The notes beneath the pieces are model-generated. The model saw nothing but the letters and a program-made list of their open reading frames with translations, ran no database searches and was not told the origin of the DNA. This document shows positions 50,193-58,361 of a stretch of DNA of 64,000 nucleotides, one piece after another. How positions within the stretch are numbered: position 1 is the first letter of the stretch; each line of letters starts with the position of its first letter. A program made the translations under genes and the position numbers. This DNA is from Propionibacteriales bacterium (GTDB taxonomy: Bacteria > Actinomycetota > Actinomycetes > Propionibacteriales > Nocardioidaceae): NCBI GenBank assembly GCA_026392415.1, contig JAPLCC010000059.1:124001-188000 (forward strand), in the 5' to 3' direction.

Positions 50193-50268
50193 GACACCAT
50201 GATGACGCGAGTATTTGCTCGTATTCAATTCGCGAATGTCGGTCCCTTCCCTGCCGAAAGGTCTTGTC

Positions 50269-51228
50269 ATGACCGGAGTGGAGCGCCTGCTGCTCGCCAT
50301 CCAGCACCTCTCCCTCGCCCCGGACCTCGACGCCGTCCAGGCCGTGGTCCGGACGGCGGCCCGCGAGCTCGCGGATTGCGACGGCGCGACCTTCGTCCTG
50401 CGCGACGGCGAACGGTGCTACTACGCCGACGAGGACGCCATCGAGCCGCTGTGGAAGGGGCTCCGTTTCCCCCTCGAGGCCTGCATCAGCGGCTGGGCGA
50501 TGCTGCACGGCACCCACGTCGTGATCCCGGACATCTACGCCGACGCGCGCATCCCGTTCGAGGCCTACCGGCCGACCTTCGTGAAGAGTCTGGTCATGAT
50601 GCCCGTCCGGTCCATCGACCCGATCGCCGCGATCGGCGCCTACTGGGCGCACGAGCACACCGCGACCGACGACGAGGTCGCGCTCCTCCAGGGCCTCGCG
50701 AACGCAGCCTCGGTGGCGCTCGACAAGGTCGCCGTCCACGGCCAGCTGGCGTCGGCCGTCGAGCTGAACCACGCAACACACCGCCTAGCAGCCAGCGACG
50801 AGCTGACCGGGCTGTGGAACCGGCGCGGGTTCATCGAGCAGGCGCGCCTGCAGTGGGAGCAGCGCTCCGGCCCTCGCGCGTCGGTCGCCTTCATCGACGT
50901 CGACGGCCTCAAGCTGGTCAACGACGGTGGCGGCCACGACGCCGGCGACGCACTGATCCGACGAGTGGCCGACGTGCTGCGCTCCCGACTGCGCGACACC
51001 GACGTCATCGCCCGCCTCGGCGGCGACGAGTTCGCCGTCCTCAGCACGGACCTCGGCGCCGACGAGCTGCACGACCGGCTCGCCCCGGCGCTCGTCCGGC
51101 GCGCCAGCGTCGGCACCGCCCCGCTCACCGACATCGACCTGTTGCCCGATGCCCTGCTGCACGCCGATGCCCGGATGTACGCCGCCAAGCGCACCCACGT
51201 GGCGGCCCGCGCCATCCGCTCCGCCTGA
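50269..51228 (+). CDS. GAF-GGDEF diguanylate cyclase
   Basis: A 319-residue signalling enzyme making cyclic di-GMP from two GTP. A GAF sensor domain (about 18-155, with 'FPLEACISGWAM' and 'VKSLVMMPV') precedes a GGDEF domain (about 172-315) with metal-binding 'FIDVDGLKLVND' (Asp210) and intact active-site GGDEF (251-255). The inhibitory I-site RDTD (242-245) lies exactly five residues before it, so product inhibition is expected. No EAL domain and no transmembrane helix. Start ATG 50269 with GAAAGG upstream. It stops 18 bp before the TetR gene. Confidence 0.93.
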   Translation: MTGVERLLLAIQHLSLAPDLDAVQAVVRTAARELADCDGATFVLRDGERCYYADEDAIEPLWKGLRFPLEACISGWAMLHGTHVVIPDIYADARIPFEAYRPTFVKSLVMMPVRSIDPIAAIGAYWAHEHTATDDEVALLQGLANAASVALDKVAVHGQLASAVELNHATHRLAASDELTGLWNRRGFIEQARLQWEQRSGPRASVAFIDVDGLKLVNDGGGHDAGDALIRRVADVLRSRLRDTDVIARLGGDEFAVLSTDLGADELHDRLAPALVRRASVGTAPLTDIDLLPDALLHADARMYAAKRTHVAARAIRSA

Positions 51229-51234
51229 CCCGTC

Positions 51235-51240
51235 TACGCT
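51235..51240 (+). promoter_or_regulatory. -10 box, leaderless TetR promoter
   Basis: TACGCT ends 6 nt before GTG 51247, in the 18-bp gap after the diguanylate cyclase stop. It suggests separate, leaderless transcription of the regulator gene. Confidence 0.45.
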
Positions 51241-51246
51241 CGGGCC

Positions 51247-51840
51247 GTGCGCAAGGCTCCCCGGCAGGCCCGCTCCCGCGAGATGGTCGAGCGGATCATC
51301 TCGGCCGGCCGCTCCGTCCTCGTCAAGGACGGCTACGACGCCTTCAGCACCAACCGCGTCGCGACCGCCGCCGGGGTCAGCCCCGGGTCGCTCTACCAGT
51401 ACTTCCCGAACAAGACCGCCATCCTCGACGTCGTCATCGACCGCTACTGGGAGCAGGTGGCCGAGAGCGTCGCCGCCTCGCTCGCGGACCGGATCGGCGG
51501 CACGGGCACGAACGCCGTACGCGACACGGTGGACGCGCTGGTCGCCGCCCTGGAAGCCGATCCCGCCCTCTTGCGGGTGATGGCCGAAGAACTGCCAGTG
51601 GCCCGCAACAAGTCACGCCGCGGCGTCCTCGAGAAGCGGGTGAGCGATCTCGCCGCGATCTACCTCGCTGCGCGACCCGAGGCCAGCCGCCGGCCCTCGC
51701 CCGCGATCACCGCATGGGTGCTGGTGCTCAGCCTCGAAGCGCTGGCGACCCGCTGGGTCCTCGACCAGCCCCCGAACCTGGAGCGCGACCAGCTGATCGA
51801 GGAGATGGTGGCCCTCGTCATGGGCTACCTGCAGGGCTGA
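51247..51840 (+). CDS. TetR-family transcriptional regulator
   Basis: A 197-residue regulator. The N-terminal HTH (about 10-55) has 'IISAGRSVLVKDGYDAFSTNRVATAAGVSPGSLYQYFPNK' in recognisable blocks, with the recognition helix at 'SPGSLYQYF'. The ligand-binding domain is helical and has no specific motif. Targets could include the diguanylate cyclase or MpaB genes nearby, but no operator can be named. GTG 51247 follows a -10 box. Confidence 0.92.
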   Translation: MRKAPRQARSREMVERIISAGRSVLVKDGYDAFSTNRVATAAGVSPGSLYQYFPNKTAILDVVIDRYWEQVAESVAASLADRIGGTGTNAVRDTVDALVAALEADPALLRVMAEELPVARNKSRRGVLEKRVSDLAAIYLAARPEASRRPSPAITAWVLVLSLEALATRWVLDQPPNLERDQLIEEMVALVMGYLQG

Positions 51841-51849
51841 CCGGGCTGG

Positions 51850-52086
51850 TCAGTCGACCGTGGTGTCTTCCTCCGCGGCCGGAACGTCGCCGAAGGCGCC
51901 CTCTTCCTTGGCCCGCTTCGCCGTACGCAGGCTCCGCGTGAGCGCCCAGCCGATCACCACGACGGCCAGGATCAGGAACATGAACACGGCGAAGCCCATC
52001 CACCCGGCGACGACGTCCTCGTCGTCGGGCGCCTTCTCCTCGACGGCGGTCAGGACGGAGAGGGCGGTGACGGCGAACGCGTGCAT
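51850..52086 (-). CDS. Small single-helix membrane protein downstream of mca
   Basis: A 78-residue protein with a short hydrophobic N-terminus (1-15), an acidic stretch (EEKAPDDED), one strong helix (about 27-50) and a charged C-terminal tail. It lies 12 bp after the mca stop on the same strand and similar small proteins accompany mca in related actinobacteria. No function known. It converges with the TetR gene across 9 bp. Confidence 0.75.
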   Translation of the reverse strand: MHAFAVTALSVLTAVEEKAPDDEDVVAGWMGFAVFMFLILAVVVIGWALTRSLRTAKRAKEEGAFGDVPAAEEDTTVD

Positions 52087-52098
52087 GGCGTCAGTCTC

Positions 52099-53010
52099 TC
52101 AGGCGTCGCCGAGGGTCGGCGCAGCGATGCCTGCGAACAGGTCGTCCTCGGGCAGTGGCGAGGTGACGTGGCTGGTGACCAGCTCGAAGTCCTCGGTCGG
52201 CCAGACCTTCTCCTGCAGCTCGCGAGGGATCGCGAACCAGAAGCCGTCGGGGTCGATCTGGGTGGCATGCGCCAGCAGCGCCTGGTCGCGTACGCCGAAG
52301 TAGTCGCTGCACGGCACGCGGGTCGTGATCCGGGCATCCCACTCGGGCTCCGGCTTCCACTCCTTCAGGCGCTCGGCCCACGGCGACTCGAGGTCGTGCT
52401 CGAGCATCGCCTCGTGCAGCGCCAGCATCCGCGGCCGGTTGAACGAGTGGTGGTAGTAGAGCTTCAGCGGCTGCCACGGCTCCCCTGCCTCGGGGAAGCG
52501 GTTCGGGTCCCCGGCCGCCGCGAAGGCCGCGACGCTCACTTCGTGGCAGCGGATGTGATCGGGGTGCGGGTAGCCGCCGCGCTCGTCGTACGTCGTGACC
52601 ACGTGGGGCCGGAACTCTCGCATCTGACGCACCAGACGCTCGGTGGCCTCCTCGAGCGGCACCAGCCCGAAGCAGCCGTCCGGCAGCGGCGGCTTGGGGT
52701 CGCCGTCCGGCCAGCCGGAGTCGACGAAGCCGAGCCAGGTCTGGCTCACGCCCAGGATGTCGCGCGCCCGCTCCATCTCCTGGCGACGCACCTCGGTGAT
52801 GTTGTCGAGGATGTCGGGACGATCCATCTTCGGGTTCAGGATCGACCCGCGTTCGCCGCCCGTGCAGGTCACCACCCGCACCGACGCGCCCTCTGCGACG
52901 TACTTCGCCGTGGAGGCGGCGCCCTTGCTCGACTCGTCGTCGGGGTGAGCGTGGACATGCATCAACCGCAGCCCGGAGCGGTCGGTCGCGGGCGCGTGCG
53001 TGGTGGGCAT
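52099..53010 (-). CDS. mca: Mycothiol S-conjugate amidase Mca
   Basis: A 303-residue zinc amidase of the LmbE/PIG-L family that cleaves mycothiol S-conjugates to mercapturic acids for export, the actinobacterial counterpart of glutathione detoxification. Zinc motif 'HAHPDDESS' and the later 'PHPDHI' histidine, 'CTGGERGSILNP' and 'VTTYDERGGYPHPDH' are in the Mca pattern; MshB has different flanks. ATG 53010 is chosen since TACGAT ends 7 nt before it. Its presence shows that the host makes mycothiol. Confidence 0.95.
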   Translation of the reverse strand: MPTTHAPATDRSGLRLMHVHAHPDDESSKGAASTAKYVAEGASVRVVTCTGGERGSILNPKMDRPDILDNITEVRRQEMERARDILGVSQTWLGFVDSGWPDGDPKPPLPDGCFGLVPLEEATERLVRQMREFRPHVVTTYDERGGYPHPDHIRCHEVSVAAFAAAGDPNRFPEAGEPWQPLKLYYHHSFNRPRMLALHEAMLEHDLESPWAERLKEWKPEPEWDARITTRVPCSDYFGVRDQALLAHATQIDPDGFWFAIPRELQEKVWPTEDFELVTSHVTSPLPEDDLFAGIAAPTLGDA

Positions 53011-53017
53011 GCCCCCC

Positions 53018-53023
53018 ATCGTA
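53018..53023 (-). promoter_or_regulatory. -10 box, leaderless mca promoter
   Basis: TACGAT on the minus strand, 7 nt before ATG 53010. It lies in the 41-bp divergent gap to the DUF4307 gene. Confidence 0.5.
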
Positions 53024-53051
53024 GGAATAGTGGGCGTGGGACCATGAACCG

Positions 53052-53459
53052 GTGAGCACTCCCGACACGCTGGTCCGTCGCTACGGCGCCCCGTCGCGCG
53101 GTCGACGGCTGGCCGTGATCGTCCTCGCGGTGCTCGTCTCAGCGACGTTCCTGGGCTGGCTGCTGTGGGCGATGCTCTTCCACGCCGACCCGGCTGTCTC
53201 CTCGGAGGAGATCGGCCACCAGGTGATCGACGACCACAACGCCACCATCGAGGTGCGCATCCAGTACGGCGACGGCCCGGTCGACACCACGTGCGACCTG
53301 CGAGCCATCTCGCACGACAAGGCAGTGGTCGGCGAGCTCACCTTCGAGCCGGACCCGGCGGACGGCCCGACGTACGACATCGCGATCAAGACCGATCGGC
53401 GAGCCACCACCGTCCAGTGGATCGGCTGCAAGACCGAGGGCCAGCCCCGGTATCGCTGA
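53052..53459 (+). CDS. DUF4307 membrane protein
   Basis: A 135-residue protein with one N-terminal helix (about 17-44) and a small exported beta domain typical of DUF4307 ('DHNATIEVRIQYGD', 'TTCDLRAISHD'), with two Cys (81 and 128) that may pair. It sits between mca (divergent) and greA in many actinobacteria. Start GTG 53052. Function unknown. The greA promoter begins over its stop codon. Confidence 0.88.
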   Translation: MSTPDTLVRRYGAPSRGRRLAVIVLAVLVSATFLGWLLWAMLFHADPAVSSEEIGHQVIDDHNATIEVRIQYGDGPVDTTCDLRAISHDKAVVGELTFEPDPADGPTYDIAIKTDRRATTVQWIGCKTEGQPRYR

Positions 53460-53484
53460 CCCGTCCGGACCGGACGGGTAGACT
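53456..53484 (+). promoter_or_regulatory. greA promoter with palindrome in spacer
   Basis: -35 CTGACC (53456-53461), 17-nt spacer, -10 TAGACT (53479-53484). The spacer holds a perfect 17-bp palindrome, CCGTCCGG-A-CCGGACGG (53461-53477), a candidate operator or the terminator of DUF4307. Confidence 0.5.
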
Positions 53485-53490
53485 CGTTCG

Positions 53491-53528
53491 TTCTGTACCC
53501 GGACGGGTGCACGACGAGCAGTACAGGA
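53491..53528 (+). promoter_or_regulatory. 5'-UTR hairpin covering greA ribosome site
   Basis: UUCUGUAC (53491-53498) pairs with GUACAGGA (53521-53528), eight pairs with one G-U, around a 22-nt loop. The 3' arm includes most of the AGGAG (53525-53529) before ATG 53536. Confidence 0.45.
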
Positions 53529-53535
53529 GTTCCAC

Positions 53536-54048
53536 ATGACGCAGACCGACCAGACCGGCGGCGCCAACACGATCTGGCTGACCCAGGACGCCTACGACAA
53601 GTTGCAGGCGGAGCTGACCCACCTCAAGGGTCCGCGCCGCGCCGAGATCGTGGCCGAGATCAGCGCTGCGCGCGACGAGGGCGACCTCAAGGAGAACGGC
53701 GGCTACCACGCCGCCCGCGAGGAGCAGGGCAAGAACGAGCTCCGGATCGTCCAGCTCGAGGACATGCTGCGTCGCGCCGAGGTCGGCGAGACGCCTCCGG
53801 ACGACGGTGTCGTGGAGCCGGGCATGGTCGTGACCTACAAGTTCGAGGGCGACAGCGACGACGAGGCGGAGTCCTTCCTGCTCGGCGCGCGCGAGATCGA
53901 CCCGGGTGACGGCCTGACGGTCTACTCACCGCAGTCCCCCCTCGGCCAGGCCATCAACGGCCGGAGCAAGGGCGAGACCGTGACCTACGAGGTCAACGGC
54001 AAGCAGCAGACCGTGGTCATCCTCGACGCGAAGCCGTTCGCCGGCTGA
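53536..54048 (+). CDS. greA: Transcript cleavage factor GreA
   Basis: A 170-residue factor that enters the RNA polymerase secondary channel and stimulates cleavage of backtracked RNA. The N-terminal coiled coil (about 14-85) carries acidic tip residues (in 'AARDEGDLKENGGYHAA') and the C-terminal FKBP-like domain ends with 'VYSPQSPLGQAINGRSKGETVTY' in conserved blocks. AGGAG ribosome site before ATG 53536. Full length for the family. Confidence 0.96.
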   Translation: MTQTDQTGGANTIWLTQDAYDKLQAELTHLKGPRRAEIVAEISAARDEGDLKENGGYHAAREEQGKNELRIVQLEDMLRRAEVGETPPDDGVVEPGMVVTYKFEGDSDDEAESFLLGAREIDPGDGLTVYSPQSPLGQAINGRSKGETVTYEVNGKQQTVVILDAKPFAG

Positions 54049-54064
54049 CTGCCCTGACGCCGCG

Positions 54065-55405
54065 CTAGGCCGGCACAGGATCCTCTGGACCGTCCGCTCC
54101 TTCGGGGGCGGGCGGTTCGGCCATTTCGGCCAGGTGCAGCACCACGGCGTTCGCTGCCGCGGCCAGCGGTACAGCCACCAGCGCGCCGGCGATGCCCGCG
54201 ACCAGGACGCCGCCTGCGATCGCCAGGATGACGCCGAGCGGGTGCAGCGAGACCCAGCGCCCCAGCAGGAAGGGCTGGAGCACGTGGCCCTCGAGCTGCT
54301 GGACGCCGATCACCACAGCGAGCATCAGCAACGCCGTCACGGGCCCCTGGTCGACGAGCGCCACCAGGATCGCCACGCTCCCGGCGATGCTGGCACCGAT
54401 CATCGGCACGAAGGCACCGAGGAACACGAGCACGCCGATCGCGAGCACGAACGGGACGTCGAGGATCGCCGCACCGAGGGCGATGCCGATCGCGTCGACG
54501 AGAGCGACCAGGACGGTCGCTCGCACGAACTGGACCAGCGAGAGCCAGGCGACCTTGCCGGAGCTGTCGACCCGCTCACGGGCGGCGCGCGGTGCGATGC
54601 GCACCATCCACGACCAGATGCGGTCGCCGTCGGCGAGGAAGAAGTACGTCGCGAACACGGCGATGAAGAACCCCGCGACGACGTGACCGAGCGCCGCCCC
54701 GAACTCGGTGACCTGGGCGAGCACCTCGCCGTTCTTCGAACGCTCCTGGATCATCTCCTGGGTGCTCTTGATGTAGTCGTTGATCTGCGAGTCGCTGGCG
54801 TTGAGCGGGCCGTCACGCAGCCAGTTCCGGATCTGCTCGAGCCCCTCGACCGTCGAGTCCGCGAGATCGTTCGCGCCCGAGGCCACCTGTTGCCCGGCGA
54901 ACGTCAGCAGCGCACCCACGACCGCGAAGCCGGTGATCACCACCAGCAATGCCGAGAGGCCGCGCGGCACACCGATCCGGGTCAGCGCGCGCACGAACGG
55001 TGCCGCAAGAGCACTGATCAGCAGCGCCACCGCGATCGGCACCGTCACGACCGCGAAGAAGCCGAGCAGCCGCATCAGCAGGTAGGTCGCCCCGGCGATG
55101 ATCAGCAGCCGCCACGCCCAGCCGGCGGCGAGGTCGAGCCCGAAGGGCACCTCGGCCCGGCGGAAGTTCGACGGACCGGTCGCGAACACCGGCACGTCGC
55201 CGCGGCGCTCCTCGCGCCGTTCCTCCCGGACCAGCGCCCACTGGTGGGCGAAGCGCCGGAAGAGCCGCTCGTCGCGCTCCTCGTCCGTGGGACCGGCCGG
55301 TGGTTCGGGGCCCGGGTCGGGCTCCGGCTCCGACTCCGGCTCCGGCTCCGGGGTCGGATCGGGTGCCGGGACTTCCTCGGGTTCGTTCGGGCCGTCGGTG
55401 GTCAC
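54065..55405 (-). CDS. AI-2E family exporter-like membrane protein
   Basis: A 446-residue protein. An N-terminal acidic, Pro/Glu-repeat region (1-45, 'PEPEPESEPEPDPGPEP') leads to a cytoplasmic stretch, then eight helices in the AI-2E/PerM pattern with the large loop between helices 3 and 4 (about 185-255) and signature 'FLGAFVPMIGASIAG' and 'LQPFLLGRWVSLHPLGVI'. Family members export autoinducer-2, sodium or other solutes; substrate unknown. GTG 55405 lies 9 bp after metB. Confidence 0.9.
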   Translation of the reverse strand: MTTDGPNEPEEVPAPDPTPEPEPESEPEPDPGPEPPAGPTDEERDERLFRRFAHQWALVREERREERRGDVPVFATGPSNFRRAEVPFGLDLAAGWAWRLLIIAGATYLLMRLLGFFAVVTVPIAVALLISALAAPFVRALTRIGVPRGLSALLVVITGFAVVGALLTFAGQQVASGANDLADSTVEGLEQIRNWLRDGPLNASDSQINDYIKSTQEMIQERSKNGEVLAQVTEFGAALGHVVAGFFIAVFATYFFLADGDRIWSWMVRIAPRAARERVDSSGKVAWLSLVQFVRATVLVALVDAIGIALGAAILDVPFVLAIGVLVFLGAFVPMIGASIAGSVAILVALVDQGPVTALLMLAVVIGVQQLEGHVLQPFLLGRWVSLHPLGVILAIAGGVLVAGIAGALVAVPLAAAANAVVLHLAEMAEPPAPEGADGPEDPVPA

Positions 55406-55414
55406 GGCCTCAGG

Positions 55415-56587
55415 CTAGAGGACGCTGCCGAGGGCTCGATCCAGGTCAGCGAGCAGGTCGTCGACGGTCTCGATGCCGACGCTCAGCCGCACCAGGTCGG
55501 CGGGCACCTCGAGGTCGGTGCCGGCGACACTCGCGTGCGTCATCCGGCCGGGGTGCTCGATCAGGGACTCGACGCCGCCGAGCGACTCCCCGAGCGTGAA
55601 CACCTGCGTCGCCGCGCACACGGCGAGGGCGTGCTCCTCGCCGCCGGTGACGCGGAAGGAGATCATGCCGCCGTATCGCTTCATCTGGCGGGAGGCGACC
55701 TCGTGGCCGGGGTGCTCCGGCAGGCCGGGGTAGATCACCTGGCTGACCGAGGGGTGCGAGGAGAGGTACGCCGCGATCCGCTCGGCGTTGTCGCAGTGCC
55801 GCTCCATCCGCAGCGCCAGCGTCTTCAGGCCGCGCAGCACCAGCCACGCGTCGAACGGGCCGGCCACGCCGCCGATGGCGTTCTGGTGGAAGCCGATCTT
55901 GTCGGCCAGGTCGGCGTCGTCGACGACGAGCGCGCCGCCGACGACGTCGGAGTGCCCGCCGGCGTACTTGGTGGTCGAGTGGACGACGACGTCGGCGCCC
56001 AGCGCCAGCGGCTGCTGGAGGTACGACGACGCGAACGTGTTGTCGACGACGAGCTTCGCGCCCGCGTCGTGCGCCACGGCGGCGATCGCCGCGATGTCGC
56101 CGATCGAGAGCAGCGGGTTGGTGGGCGTCTCGAGCCAGACCAGCTTCGTCTCGCCGGGGCGGATCGCAGCGCGCACTGCGTCGAGGTCGGTCACCGGTGC
56201 CGGACTGTGGCTGAGCCCCCACGAAGTGGCGACCTTGTCGAAGAGCCGGAAGGTGCCGCCGTACGCATCGTTGGGGAGCACGACGTGGTCGCCGGGGCGG
56301 CACAGCGCGCGGATCAGCGTGTCCTCGGCCGCGAGGCCGGACGCGAACGCGTAGCCGTGTGCGGCGCCCTCGAGCGCGGCCAGCGTCGACTCGAGCGCGG
56401 TGCGGGTCGGGTTGGCCGAACGGCTGTACTCGTAGCCGTTGCGCAGCCCGCCGACGCCGTCCTGCGCGTAGGTCGAGGTGGCGTAGATCGGCGGGATCAC
56501 GGCGCCGGTGGTCGGGTCCGGCTCGTAGCCGGCATGGATGGCGCGGGTCTCGAAGCCTGCAGTGTCAAGGTGCTCGCGGTCGCTCAC
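55415..56587 (-). CDS. metB: Cystathionine gamma-synthase
   Basis: A 390-residue PLP enzyme of the trans-sulfuration pathway, joining O-acyl-homoserine and cysteine to cystathionine on the way to methionine. 'TRAIHAGYEPDPTTGAVIPP' start in conserved blocks, 'YEYSRSANPTRTALE', cofactor Lys in 'HSTTKYAGGHSDVVGG' and 'ESLGGVESLIEHPGRMTHAS'. Cystathionine gamma-lyase cannot be fully excluded by sequence alone. GTG 56587. It is transcribed ahead of the AI-2E-type gene. Confidence 0.92.
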   Translation of the reverse strand: MSDREHLDTAGFETRAIHAGYEPDPTTGAVIPPIYATSTYAQDGVGGLRNGYEYSRSANPTRTALESTLAALEGAAHGYAFASGLAAEDTLIRALCRPGDHVVLPNDAYGGTFRLFDKVATSWGLSHSPAPVTDLDAVRAAIRPGETKLVWLETPTNPLLSIGDIAAIAAVAHDAGAKLVVDNTFASSYLQQPLALGADVVVHSTTKYAGGHSDVVGGALVVDDADLADKIGFHQNAIGGVAGPFDAWLVLRGLKTLALRMERHCDNAERIAAYLSSHPSVSQVIYPGLPEHPGHEVASRQMKRYGGMISFRVTGGEEHALAVCAATQVFTLGESLGGVESLIEHPGRMTHASVAGTDLEVPADLVRLSVGIETVDDLLADLDRALGSVL

Positions 56588-56642
56588 CCGACGAGCGTAC
56601 TCACGGGCGTCACGACCATCGACCTGAGTCGTTCAACCTGAT

Positions 56643-57593
56643 GTGACCCTGCTCCGCCGCACGTCGGCCTCCCTGCTCGCCACCGTGCTCCTGACGGCGG
56701 GCCTCGGCGTCAGCGCACCTCGGGCGACGGCCGACGACACGGGCGGATCGGGCGATCCCGACCCCGTGCGCGGCCTGGTGCTGCCGACGTTCGACACCCT
56801 GATCACCCTGTTCGCGCCGCTGCCGCTCCCGGAGGCGCCGTACGCCGGGAAGGCCTGCGTGACAGGCACGGACGCCTGCATCGATGAGGTCGTCGACCGG
56901 ATGGAGGTGCGCCTGGACCGGCTGTCCACCAGCTGCGCACACAGCTCGATCTTCTCGCTGGCCTACCTGCGGGTGACCGAGAACGTCCGCGACGCCGTCC
57001 GCTCCGGCTACTTCGAGGACCGCACCTGGCTGAACCGGGTCGACGTCGTGTTCGCCGAGCTCTACTTCGACGTCACCAGCAAGTGGGAATCGGGCCAGCG
57101 CACCGGCCTGCCCAGGGCCTGGCAGATCGCACTGAAGGCCGAGGAGGACCGCACCATGAGCGGCCTGGGCAACTTCATGCTGGCGATGAACGCCCACATC
57201 AACCGCGACTTCCCGCACGTCCTTGCCGAGGTCGGCCTCACCGGACCGAAGGGCAGCCACAAGGCCGACCACAACCGCTACAACAACCGGCTCGACACCC
57301 TCTACGGCCCGGTCTTCGCCGAGGAGGCACGCCGCTTCGACCCGAGTTTCGACGACATCGACGCCGGCACCCTCGAGGAGACGGCCGCCGGCGTCATCAT
57401 GCGCGGCTGGCGCGAGATGGTCTGGCGGCACGCCGAGGCCCTCACGCTGGCGAAGACACCAGCGGCTCGCCGACTGGTCGAGCAGGAGATCGAGCTCTAC
57501 TCCACCGTCCAGGCGCAGCTGATCCGAACACTGCTGGTCGCCCAACCGGCCAAGCGCGACGCCTGGTGCGCCGCGCACGGCCGCGACGACTGA
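56643..57593 (+). CDS. Secreted DUF5995 protein
   Basis: A 316-residue exported protein. A signal peptide (about 5-30, ending Ala-Thr-Ala) precedes a mostly helical DUF5995 domain with 'FSLAYLRVTENVRDAV', 'WLNRVDVVFAELYFD', 'NFMLAMNAHINRDFPHVLAEVGL' and 'DHNRYNNRLD' in short conserved blocks; several His, Asp and Glu could bind metal. No biochemical function is known to me. GTG 56643. Divergent from metB. Confidence 0.85.
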   Translation: MTLLRRTSASLLATVLLTAGLGVSAPRATADDTGGSGDPDPVRGLVLPTFDTLITLFAPLPLPEAPYAGKACVTGTDACIDEVVDRMEVRLDRLSTSCAHSSIFSLAYLRVTENVRDAVRSGYFEDRTWLNRVDVVFAELYFDVTSKWESGQRTGLPRAWQIALKAEEDRTMSGLGNFMLAMNAHINRDFPHVLAEVGLTGPKGSHKADHNRYNNRLDTLYGPVFAEEARRFDPSFDDIDAGTLEETAAGVIMRGWREMVWRHAEALTLAKTPAARRLVEQEIELYSTVQAQLIRTLLVAQPAKRDAWCAAHGRDD

Positions 57594-57661
57594 TCGGGTC
57601 GATCCGCGGGTCTTTGCCGTGAAGCCGGTACGGGCCTTGCCTGCCCGGAGAGAATGGACGC

Positions 57662-58312
57662 ATGTTCTCCCGTCGCAAGTCCGAGATGGTCGACCCTGCC
57701 CAGGCCCTGCCTGGCCGCGCTGCACCCACGTTCGCGCTCCCGCCCCTGCACGAGGTCCTGCACACCCCGCTGGTCACCGGCCCCGCAGAGGGTGACGTCC
57801 CCGACGGTCTCGAGGCAGCGATCTTCGGTCTCGGCTGCTTCTGGGGTGCCGAGGAGATCTACTGGCAGGTCCCCGGCGTCTGGTCGACGTCGGTCGGGTA
57901 TGCCGGCGGCATCACCCCGAACCCGACGTACGAAGAGGTGTGCAGCGGTCGCACCGGCCACACCGAGGCCGTGCGCATCGTGTTCGACCCCGACGTCGTC
58001 TCGTACGCCGACCTCGTGAAGAAGTTCTTTGAGGTCCACGACCCGACCCAAGGCATGCAGCAGGGCAACGACCACGGCACGCAGTACCGCTCGGCGATCT
58101 ACTTCACCAGCCCCGAGCAGGAGACCACCGCCCGCGACCTCACCAAGGTGTACGGCGAGGAGCTGGCCCGGCGCGGCTTCGACCCGATCACCACCGAGAT
58201 CGCGCCCGCCGCGGAGTACTACTACGCCGAACCTCATCATCAGCAGTACCTCCACAAGGTGCCGCACGGCTATCGCTGCCACGCCTCGACCGGGATCCCC
58301 TTCCCGGCCTGA
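57662..58312 (+). CDS. msrA: Peptide methionine (S)-S-oxide reductase MsrA
   Basis: A 216-residue repair enzyme reducing the S epimer of methionine sulfoxide. Catalytic Cys59 in GCFWGAEE, 'YAGGITPNPTYEEVCSGRTGH', 'GNDHGTQYRSAIY', and a resolving Cys206 near the C-terminus (YRCHAST). It has a 50-residue N-terminal extension typical of the longer bacterial forms. ATG 57662; GAGAAT ends 6 nt before it as a possible leaderless -10. Confidence 0.95.
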   Translation: MFSRRKSEMVDPAQALPGRAAPTFALPPLHEVLHTPLVTGPAEGDVPDGLEAAIFGLGCFWGAEEIYWQVPGVWSTSVGYAGGITPNPTYEEVCSGRTGHTEAVRIVFDPDVVSYADLVKKFFEVHDPTQGMQQGNDHGTQYRSAIYFTSPEQETTARDLTKVYGEELARRGFDPITTEIAPAAEYYYAEPHHQQYLHKVPHGYRCHASTGIPFPA

Positions 58313-58361
58313 CCGACCCCGCGGACTGATCCGGGTTGCCCCCACCCGCGACAATGGACGC

